From JBBRCX01 sp038204465 (GTDB lineage: Bacteria; Planctomycetota; Phycisphaerae; Tepidisphaerales; Tepidisphaeraceae), in the NCBI GenBank assembly GCA_038204465.1, contig JBBRCX010000164.1:1-7006 (forward strand): DNA of 7,006 nt, in the 5' to 3' direction. How positions within the stretch are numbered: position 1 is the first letter of the stretch; the number at the start of each line of letters is the position of its first letter. The notes beneath the pieces were generated by a model. That model worked only from the letters and a program-made list of their open reading frames with translations. It did no database searches and was not told the DNA's origin. The position numbers were made by a program, and so were the translations under genes. Of the stretch, positions 1 to 4,802 are shown in pieces.

Positions 1-530
1 GTTACCGCATCGTGATCCTCCCGCCGACGGGTTGGATCGGGACGGTGCCCACCGGCAGCGAATACACCGGTTCCGCCGCGGCCGCCCAGGAGATCGGCGG
101 CAACGACTTCGGCTTCGCGCAGACCGCATCCGTGTCCGGCATCGTCTTCGGCGATTCCGATCGCGACGGCAATTTCGGTGGATCAGAGGTGGGACTTTCC
201 AACTGGCAGGTCTATCTCGACGCCAACAGCAATGGGCGCTACGACCGCAATGAGCGGACCGCGCGCACCAACGGCGACGGGCAATGGAGTTTCACGGGCC
301 TGCTCGCGGGCGATTACTCCTTCGGCGTAGTTCCACAGAAGCACTGGCTGCAAACCGCCCCGGCAGCCCGCTCCTACACCGTAAGTCTGAGCGCCGGCCA
401 GGTCGTGACCGATTTAAACTTTGGCGAAGTCGCGCACGGCGGCCCCGGATGGAAACGCAACTTCAGCACCACCAGCATCGCATTGCGCCAAGGCGTCGCG
501 CTCGACATCATGAGCGACCAGCTCGCCTGA
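1..530 (+). CDS. SdrD-like B-repeat surface protein, C-terminal part (5' end outside window)
   Basis: The reading frame is open from base 3, so the gene starts outside the window; the GTG at 12 is probably only an internal codon. The 175 visible residues contain the end of one B-type (SdrD B-like, transthyretin/prealbumin-like) repeat ending GGNDFGFAQ, then a complete second repeat beginning VSGIVFGDSD and ending DLNFGEV. The second repeat carries two acidic loops, DSDRDGNFGGSE and DANSNGRYDRNE, with the Asp/Asn spacing of calcium-binding loops in this family. Such repeats form rigid stalks in secreted or cell-surface proteins and are abundant in planctomycetes. After the last repeat a 32-residue tail shows no PEP-CTERM, LPXTG or other sorting motif, so anchoring is unexplained. 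The last 39 codons overlap the 3' end of the convergent hydroxylase frame. Ligand and exact role cannot be told. Confidence 0.78.
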   Translation, partial: YRIVILPPTGWIGTVPTGSEYTGSAAAAQEIGGNDFGFAQTASVSGIVFGDSDRDGNFGGSEVGLSNWQVYLDANSNGRYDRNERTARTNGDGQWSFTGLLAGDYSFGVVPQKHWLQTAPAARSYTVSLSAGQVVTDLNFGEVAHGGPGWKRNFSTTSIALRQGVALDIMSDQLA

Positions 531-1478
531 GGCGCGTGATCTTTCGCGGCGCCGCCTGATCGGCGAGATCGCCCCAGCGCCGCTTATTCCGCTGCCGGGT
601 TTCCCGCGACCGCGGCGCTGACAACGCATCCAAGGCAGCCAAAGGCGCTTAACCATCCCGCGCCCCTCCTCCGGAGGGAACTTCATTCCTCCCCCGCTCT
701 CTCGGATCCGGGTCCGGCGCTGGAACGGGTAGAGCAGTTGCGCGACGTAAGACTGCGGAATCGGATCATCCACGCCGAAGGCCGGCGGCTCGTGCCCTGG
801 GCAGCGGTATGTACCGAACAGCAGATCCATCAGCGGCGAGACGTTGGCGTAGTTGCCGGAATCCCGCTGGCGATCGTGGTGCCAGTGGTGCAGTTCCGGC
901 GCGCCGATGAGCATGCGCAGCGGGCCGATCGGCAGCCGGACGTTCGCGTGAATGAAGACCGCCCAGAGCCCGCGGAAGGCCGCGAACCAGGCGAGCGTGT
1001 GCACCGGAAAACCCAGCGCGAAGGCCGGCAGGTTCACCAGGAAGATCGTGTAAAGCGCATCGAGCGGATGCTCGCGGTGGGCCGCCAGCCAATCCAAATG
1101 CTCGACGCTGTGGTGGATCGAGTGGAAGCGCCAGAGGAACCCGACGCGGTGCTGCAGCCGATGTCCCCAGTAGATCAGGAAATCGCCGAGCAACACCACG
1201 AGGATTGCCTGAAGCCACCAGCTCAACCCACCGACAAACTCGAGCAGCGATGGCGGGATGGCCCCGTGCACCGCGCGCTGCGAGCGCACCAGCAGCCACA
1301 AGACGGCGCCGTTGAAGAACAGGTATTGCCCGACGAGAAAACAGAGGTCTGTCCACCAGTGCGGACGAAAGAAGCGCTGCTGTTTGTCCGCGGGAAATGC
1401 GCGTTCCAGCGGTCTAAAGATCAAATAAAGAACCAGGAAGCTCAGGCCCGCGTTCACGATGGCCGTTGCGATGTCCAC
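414..1478 (-). CDS. Fatty acid hydroxylase / sterol desaturase superfamily membrane protein, with C-terminal extension
   Basis: This is an integral-membrane di-iron enzyme of the fatty acid hydroxylase/sterol desaturase superfamily, which oxidises a lipid C-H bond with O2. The histidine clusters are visible in order: HRLQH (residues 106-110), HSIHH (119-123), HREHP (134-138), HANVRLP (177-183) and HHWHHD (197-202). Hydrophobic segments lie near 7-21, 45-64, 85-104 and 141-175. I chose the GTG at 1478 because GGAG lies five bases upstream and the first membrane segment follows directly; the frame is open upstream to a TTG at 1598, but that overlaps the preceding gene. The conserved domain ends near residue 253 (LLYPF, about base 720), whereas the frame runs to residue 354 through Arg/Gly-rich sequence with no recognisable domain, antisense to the SdrD-like gene. 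The gene follows the small membrane protein by 28 bases and is probably cotranscribed with it. The lipid substrate cannot be predicted. Confidence 0.9.
   Translation of the reverse strand: MDIATAIVNAGLSFLVLYLIFRPLERAFPADKQQRFFRPHWWTDLCFLVGQYLFFNGAVLWLLVRSQRAVHGAIPPSLLEFVGGLSWWLQAILVVLLGDFLIYWGHRLQHRVGFLWRFHSIHHSVEHLDWLAAHREHPLDALYTIFLVNLPAFALGFPVHTLAWFAAFRGLWAVFIHANVRLPIGPLRMLIGAPELHHWHHDRQRDSGNYANVSPLMDLLFGTYRCPGHEPPAFGVDDPIPQSYVAQLLYPFQRRTRIRESGGGMKFPPEEGRGMVKRLWLPWMRCQRRGRGKPGSGISGAGAISPIRRRRERSRASGELVAHDVERDALAQCDAGGAEVAFPSGAAVRDFAKV
546..583 (+). terminator. Possible hairpin terminator after the SdrD-like gene
   Basis: Fifteen bases after the TGA at 528-530, GCGGCGC (546-552) pairs perfectly with GCGCCGC (577-583). 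An inner stem, GGCGA/TCGCC (562-573), lies in the loop. The sequence continues TTATTCC, a poor U-tract, so this is a weak candidate. It sits inside the C-terminal extension of the convergent hydroxylase frame, so it would only make biological sense if that extension is not essential. Confidence 0.28.
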
Positions 1479-1506
1479 ACCGGCTCCGACTGAATCCTCA
1501 CCCCGC

Positions 1507-1713
1507 TCACTCCGGCAGCGCTTGAATCTCCGGCAGGCTCGCCGCAGCGGTGGTCGGCGCTTCCTGTGCGGCGTCGCGTGGCTGGCGGCTGAAGTCAATG
1601 TGGGCCCGCTTGGTGCTCGGCAGCAAGATACCGCCCCCGACGACCACCACGCCGGCGCCGATCAGCAGCGCCCAGACGATCGTCCCGACCTTAAACAGCG
1701 GCGAGTGCGCCAT
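1507..1713 (-). CDS. Small single-pass membrane protein, hypothetical
   Basis: I do not recognise this 68-residue protein. One strongly hydrophobic segment spans about residues 8-32 (VGTIVWALLIGAGVVVVGGG), followed by a basic STKRAH stretch and a polar Ala/Pro/Glu-rich tail ending EIQALPE. There are no cysteines. The ATG at 1713 gives a short N-terminus and a clean membrane anchor. No Shine-Dalgarno sequence precedes it, but TACAAT at 1728-1723 lies so close that transcription would begin only a few bases before the ATG. It ends 28 bases before the GTG of the hydroxylase on the same strand, which suggests a two-gene transcription unit and perhaps an accessory role for the enzyme; that link is inference from position only. 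Confidence 0.62.
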   Translation of the reverse strand: MAHSPLFKVGTIVWALLIGAGVVVVGGGILLPSTKRAHIDFSRQPRDAAQEAPTTAAASLPEIQALPE

Positions 1714-1722
1714 GCTGAAGGA

Positions 1723-1728
1723 ATTGTA
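1723..1728 (-). promoter_or_regulatory. Candidate -10 box with near-leaderless start for the small membrane protein
   Basis: On the minus strand TACAAT (5 of 6 matches to TATAAT) ends 9 bases before the ATG at 1713. A start site 6-8 bases downstream would leave a leader of only a few bases, consistent with the missing ribosome binding site. No convincing -35 element lies at the right distance (TTGTTC at 1757-1752 is too far away), so confidence is low. Confidence 0.25.
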
Positions 1729-1789
1729 TCCCCGTGTGATTACGCCGGCACGAACAATCGGCGCGAAAAGTCAGTTCCACCTTCGGACA

Positions 1790-2055
1790 GGTGCTTCCGT
1801 TGAAGCCGCCGCGCAGGTATGCGAGGAAGGCGCCGGCGGTGTACGCAGTTGAGCGCCAGGAGGTTCGGGACTGCTGTCGGGCCGCGGCGAGGAAGAGCTT
1901 CGCGCTGGCGCCCTGACTGAGGTTGTAGCTTTCTGCGCCCAGCGGTAGACGACGTTGTCGCGAATCGTCAGATCGTTGATCCCGACCGCCGAGGAAATGT
2001 TGGAGTTCCCTGTGCCGAAGCCGAGGGTAATGGTGGCCGAGACCCCGGGAGATGC
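1790..2055 (-). pseudogene. Relic of a beta-helix-type secreted protein (C-terminal part, frameshifted)
   Basis: No intact gene lies here, but the minus strand reads as protein in two frames that join. From about 2040 to 1939 one frame gives SATITLGFGTGNS followed by INDLTIRDNVVYRW, which resembles a coil of a right-handed parallel beta-helix. From about 1937 another frame continues GAESYNLSQGASAKLF, then FLAAARQQSRTSW and a segment ending FLAYLRGGFNGST near 1790. Adding one base to the TGGGC run near 1936-1940 would fuse them into a continuous chain. The second part resembles, from memory, the C-terminal ends of planctomycete secreted beta-helix proteins. No start codon or upstream coding region can be assigned. 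This is either a decayed gene end or a sequencing error in a real but truncated one. Confidence 0.5.
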
Positions 2056-2365
2056 CGGCCGTTTGAAACGATTGCGCGGGTTGGATGCTGTGGCGGGTTT
2101 GCGGCGATGGCTGCATTTGCCTTTCTTCGGGCGATCCGGGCGGGCGCGTTCAAATCGGCGTTGACCTCATGCCGACTGACGTCGTAGCCTCCCCGTGTGA
2201 GCGAGTGCGGCGCGCTGTTGGATCGAAGCGCCTCGTGCGCAGTTGGGTGCAAGGTTTCGCACTCGCCCGCGCGTTCTATTCAATAGGTTTGAGCACCGCG
2301 ATCACCTCCACTCATCCGAGGTAGTCGTTTTTTTCCTCGCCGGTCGCCGGCGGAAGGTGGTTTGT
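2056..2365. other. Gene-poor stretch before the LEPR-XLL gene
   Basis: No supported gene, RNA or repeat was recognised here on either strand. The frame of the following LEPR-XLL gene is open back to a TTG at 2243, but the predicted Arg/His-rich peptide resembles no leader. The promoter of that gene is expected here; TATTCA at 2277-2282 is AT-rich but has no good -35 partner. A run of seven T lies at about 2328-2334. Confidence 0.4.
2352..2357 (+). promoter_or_regulatory. Ribosome binding site that decides the TTG start of the LEPR-XLL gene
   Basis: GGAAGG lies eight bases before the TTG at 2366, a normal Shine-Dalgarno distance, while it overlaps the alternative GTG at 2357. The TTG start leaves nine residues before the IEPLEARRLLSA motif, which fits the usual position of this motif very near the N-terminus. 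Confidence 0.45.
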
Positions 2366-4027
2366 TTGTTTCGTTGCTGCGGTCAATCCGTCATCGAGCC
2401 GTTGGAGGCCCGCAGGTTGCTTTCCGCTGGGCCGGCGCTGGTGATCCAGAACCTCGACGTGCTGCCGGGCGTCGAGCGGCTCATCTTCAACCGCATTCAG
2501 GTCCAGCCACCGGCGCCGCGCACCGACCCTGCCACGGGTCAGCAGGTGCAGCCGCCCAACAACGTCGTTCACGATCGGGCGACGCTCAAGCTGAGCAACA
2601 CGGGCGATCAGCCGCTGACCCTCAGCGGACTTCACATTGAGGGCCCGTGGCAGATCGTCGGGAATGCTCCGGCAACGATCCAGCCCGGCGCGTCGGCATT
2701 GCTCACGCTGAAGTTCATCGCCACAAGCGAGCCGCCGCACTCCTTCAACCAAACCAACGGCCCCTTCCATCCTGACGAGGGCGGCGCGTGGGAAGGCGCG
2801 CTCACCTTCTCCACCAACGACCCGCAGCACGCCAACGTGACCGAGGAACTGTCCGGCTGGTGGCAGGACCAATCTGAATTCTCCGAGGAGCCGAGCCTGC
2901 AGAGCATGATCAACCTGGTCTTCAATTACCGCACCAACATCAGCTCGACACGAGAAACTTTTCTCGACCAGCCCAACAACACGCGAAAGACCTACGGCAA
3001 GGAGATCGTCAGCCCGTACTGGATCGCTGCCAACCCGAATCAAAATGTCACGGTGCGCGACATCGCCTCCTGGCACGGCCAGGGAAGCCCGGTGACGCTC
3101 GCGTGGTTCGCGCAGGGGAGCCGCCAGGCGCGGACGCTGTTCGTCACTTCCGGCGTCGAGGGGCAGAGCTTCCTGCCGCACCTCGAAGGCAATCTCAGCG
3201 CAGTTGCACAGGGCAGCTTCGCGCCCGGCAGCGCGTTCGGATTCAAGATCGACGGATACGAGAGCACGGACGACACCCAGAACCAGGCCGGCGGCGGCGG
3301 ACATCACATCCGCTTCTATCCGGTTCGGGATCACCTTGGGAACCTGATCGCGGATACCTATTTCATGGCATTGGACTACAGCGTCGGCGCCAGCGCGGTG
3401 GGGGAGAATTTCGACTTCCAGGACCAGGTCTATATCGTGAGCAACGTCCGCGCGGCCAACGGCGCGACCCCCGATCCGACTCCCACGCCAACTCCAACGC
3501 CCGATCCCACTCCGACTCCCGATCCCACTCCAACGCCTGATCCGACTCCGACTCCTGATCCAACGCCCACGCCGGACCCGACTCCAGCTCCCGACCCGAC
3601 GCCAGCGCCCACGCCGGACCCCACGCCCACGCCGGTCGGAAGCGGCTCGGATGTCGAAGAGCAGAGGGTGCAGGCGGATCTCCTCCTCATCGCGACGCAT
3701 CGCCAGAATGGACGCGATCTGCTGGCCGCCGACCGCAATGCGCTGCGGGCGGCCCTCCTTGCGGACCGAGCCCTCATCGCTGCCGACCGCGGCAAGATCA
3801 AGGCGGATCGCGCCAACCCGGAACTGCTGGCGGCCGACAAGGCACAACTGGCTGCCGACAAGCTGAAGTTGAAGAATGACATCGCGTCGGCGAAGCTCAC
3901 GATGCGTCAGCACAGAGCCGAGCTGATCGCACAGCTCAAGGCCGACAGGAGTCTGCTGCGGGCCGACAAGCTGCTACTGCGTGCGAAGCGGCTGCAGCTT
4001 CGCCGCGAGACGAAGGCCGGGCAGTGA
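2366..4027 (+). CDS. LEPR-XLL protein with Ig-like domain, Pro-Thr-Asp linker and heptad-repeat coiled coil
   Basis: A 553-residue protein begins with IEPLEARRLLSA (residues 10-21), the planctomycete LEPR-XLL motif found at the N-termini of secreted and surface proteins. Residues about 70-165 resemble an ASH/choice-of-anchor-D Ig-like fold (ATLKLSNTGDQPLTL, then IQPGASALLTLKF and ALTFSTNDP). Residues about 218-360 form a second extracellular domain ending HHIRFYPVRDHLGNLIADTY and NFDFQDQVYIVSNV, similar to segments I recall from large planctomycete secreted proteins. Residues 368-423 are a DPTPTP-repeat linker. Residues 430-553 are a highly charged helix with ADR/ADK at seven-residue steps (ADRALIA, ADRGKIK, ADKAQLA, ADKLKLK). 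The TTG at 2366 fits the ribosome binding site; GTG 2357 or TTG 2243 are alternatives. There is no classical signal peptide or C-terminal anchor. A structural or adhesive envelope role is inference. Confidence 0.88.
   Translation: MFRCCGQSVIEPLEARRLLSAGPALVIQNLDVLPGVERLIFNRIQVQPPAPRTDPATGQQVQPPNNVVHDRATLKLSNTGDQPLTLSGLHIEGPWQIVGNAPATIQPGASALLTLKFIATSEPPHSFNQTNGPFHPDEGGAWEGALTFSTNDPQHANVTEELSGWWQDQSEFSEEPSLQSMINLVFNYRTNISSTRETFLDQPNNTRKTYGKEIVSPYWIAANPNQNVTVRDIASWHGQGSPVTLAWFAQGSRQARTLFVTSGVEGQSFLPHLEGNLSAVAQGSFAPGSAFGFKIDGYESTDDTQNQAGGGGHHIRFYPVRDHLGNLIADTYFMALDYSVGASAVGENFDFQDQVYIVSNVRAANGATPDPTPTPTPTPDPTPTPDPTPTPDPTPTPDPTPTPDPTPAPDPTPAPTPDPTPTPVGSGSDVEEQRVQADLLLIATHRQNGRDLLAADRNALRAALLADRALIAADRGKIKADRANPELLAADKAQLAADKLKLKNDIASAKLTMRQHRAELIAQLKADRSLLRADKLLLRAKRLQLRRETKAGQ
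3467..3634 (+). repeat. In-gene DPTPTP repeat (18-bp period)
   Basis: The segment encodes 56 residues of alternating proline with Thr, Asp or Ala, mostly as DPTPTP hexapeptides (18 bp), with two variant DPTPAP steps near the end. Eight Asp codons occur: the first five are GAT and the last three GAC, with a parallel drift from ACT to ACG for threonine. Neighbouring copies in the first half are nearly identical at base level, which points to local duplication; the second half has diverged synonymously. It acts as a stiff extended spacer between globular domains and coiled coil. Confidence 0.9.
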
Positions 4028-4052
4028 CGGGCGCAGCGGCGAAGAGGTCCAG

Positions 4053-4340
4053 ATGTTCGAGCACTACGTGATGTTCAAGCTGAAGGAAGAGCGGCGTGGC
4101 GAGCTGCAAAACTTCATCGCGAAGCTCGAGCAGCTCCGCACGGACGTGCCGTTTGTCCGCGACTTGAAAGTCGTGCCCGATTCCCGCCACGGGCCCAAGT
4201 CATACGATGTGCTCTACTACGCGAAGTTCGACGACGAGGCGGGGTTCGAGTCGTACATGAAACATCCAAAGCACGTCCCCGTGCAGAAGTACGTGGAAGA
4301 GGTTTGCAGCGGGATCGTGGACGTGGATGTGACGAGCTGA
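4053..4340 (+). CDS. Stress-responsive A/B barrel (Dabb) domain protein
   Basis: This is a 95-residue single-domain protein, the usual size for the Dabb family (dimeric alpha/beta barrel, ferredoxin-like fold). Family hallmarks are the N-terminal FEHYVMFKLKEE strand with its conserved His, a helix (ELQNFIAKLEQLRTDVPFV), the central strand SYDVLYYAKFDDEAGFESY, the MKHPKHVPVQKYVEE segment matching the family's HPxH pattern, and a final IVDVDV strand. I chose ATG 4053 because AGAGG ends five bases upstream and the product then begins directly with the family's first strand; the frame opens earlier only in overlap with the LEPR-XLL gene. It follows that gene by 25 bases and may be cotranscribed. 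Members are small cytoplasmic proteins, some enzymes and many of unknown activity; no reaction can be assigned here. Confidence 0.9.
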   Translation: MFEHYVMFKLKEERRGELQNFIAKLEQLRTDVPFVRDLKVVPDSRHGPKSYDVLYYAKFDDEAGFESYMKHPKHVPVQKYVEEVCSGIVDVDVTS

Positions 4341-4413
4341 GGCGTTTCTCATCCGCATGTTTTCATATCTCCCTGCAGAACCTCTCGTGACGTTCCCGCC
4401 GCCTCTGCGCCCA

Positions 4414-4422
4414 TGCTATCAT
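4414..4422 (+). promoter_or_regulatory. Candidate extended -10 promoter for the small zinc-finger gene
   Basis: TGCTATCAT is an extended -10 element (TGn plus TATCAT, 5 of 6 matches to TATAAT). It lies 27 bases before the ATG at 4450, leaving a leader of about 20 bases that contains the GGAG ribosome binding site at 4441-4444. No good -35 element is seen at 17 bases, as often with extended -10 promoters. Confidence 0.38.
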
Positions 4423-4449
4423 CCGCGATGGCGTTGACCCGGAGTGTTT

Positions 4450-4650
4450 ATGAGCAACGAAGCGAAGCAACCGAAAAAGCGCTGCAGCCTGTGCGGCGGG
4501 CCGATTGCTGCGGCGCGATTGGAAGCCCTGCCGGGCGTGACGACGTGCATTGAATGCGCCAAGAAGAATCCGCGCAAGGTGGATATCAGTAGCGTGGACC
4601 TGAGCGAAGCGAGCCCGATCGACCGCACGGGCTTTGCGCCCAGTGATTAG
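4450..4650 (+). CDS. Minimal DksA/TraR-type C4 zinc-finger protein
   Basis: A 66-residue protein consists almost only of the C4 zinc finger of the DksA/TraR family: Cys12-x2-Cys15, then GGPIAAARLEALPG, then Cys33-x2-Cys36 in CIECAKK. The spacing and the P-I-x4-RLEA-P core match that family closely. The long N-terminal coiled coil that DksA inserts into the RNA polymerase secondary channel is absent; only a basic MSNEAKQPKKR leader precedes the finger, and an acidic/serine-rich tail (VDISSVDLSEASPIDRTG) follows it. It therefore should not act as DksA does; a protein- or nucleic-acid-binding role is possible but unproven. ATG 4450 is preceded by GGAG five bases upstream; the GTG at 4444 overlaps that site and is less likely. 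It stands alone, with its own candidate promoter. Confidence 0.85.
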   Translation: MSNEAKQPKKRCSLCGGPIAAARLEALPGVTTCIECAKKNPRKVDISSVDLSEASPIDRTGFAPSD

Positions 4651-4674
4651 AAGAATCAGCCCGCGTGCACGTAG

Positions 4675-4695
4675 GGGCAGGTTTCAAACCTGCCC
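4675..4695. repeat. Perfect 21-bp dyad, likely dispersed intergenic repeat
   Basis: GGGCAGGTTT and AAACCTGCCC are exact inverted copies around a single central C. The sequence with its preceding GTAG resembles a short palindromic repeat often seen scattered between genes in planctomycetes and other environmental bacteria, where its translation (GAGFKPAL-like) is a frequent false ORF start. Here it also creates the spurious upstream extension of the heme-protein frame. The single-base centre makes it a poor RNA terminator. Confidence 0.65.
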
Positions 4696-4752
4696 TCTTC
4701 GCGAGGAACTTCTGGCACTGGCGCCACGTTGGGCGGCAGGCACATCATTTGC

Positions 4753-4772
4753 GGACAGGTCGTGACCTGTTC
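4753..4772. repeat. Second inverted repeat upstream of the heme lipoprotein gene
   Basis: ACAGGTC (4755-4761) and GACCTGT (4764-4770) are perfect inverted copies around GT. The outer pairs G4754/T4771 (wobble) and G4753/C4772 extend the symmetry. It lies 58 bases after the first dyad and ends 19 bases before the AGGAGG ribosome binding site. It could be a second member of a dispersed palindrome cluster or an operator for the gene downstream; the sequence alone does not decide. Confidence 0.5.
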
Positions 4773-4790
4773 AATTCCTATGGTTCGATG

Positions 4791-4796
4791 AGGAGG
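4791..4796 (+). promoter_or_regulatory. Strong ribosome binding site of the heme lipoprotein gene
   Basis: AGGAGG lies six bases before the ATG at 4803 and so selects it over the ATG at 4788, which is upstream of the site, and over the earlier GTG at 4665, which lies before the palindromic repeats. Confidence 0.75.
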
Positions 4797-4802
4797 TGCG
4801 TC

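Noticed and set aside
668..677. 10-bp palindrome CCTCCGGAGG
   Set aside because: Too short and GC-rich to distinguish from chance; no associated T-tract or site function.
738..1493. 251-codon plus-strand frame opposite the hydroxylase
   Set aside because: The opposite strand encodes the full set of hydroxylase histidine motifs; this frame has no recognisable pattern.
3467..3634. Tandem repeat considered as a CRISPR array
   Set aside because: The 18-bp units are contiguous, stay in frame with the protein and have no unique spacers.
2312..3913. 533-codon open frame on the minus strand, rich in Ser/Arg/Gly repeats
   Set aside because: It is antisense to the LEPR-XLL gene; its repeats are the complement of the DPTPTP tract and it shows no domain. 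High GC keeps the frame open.
4665..4802. Upstream extension of the heme lipoprotein to a GTG at 4665
   Set aside because: The extension translates the palindromic repeats; AGGAGG before ATG 4803 and the lipoprotein signal fix the start downstream.
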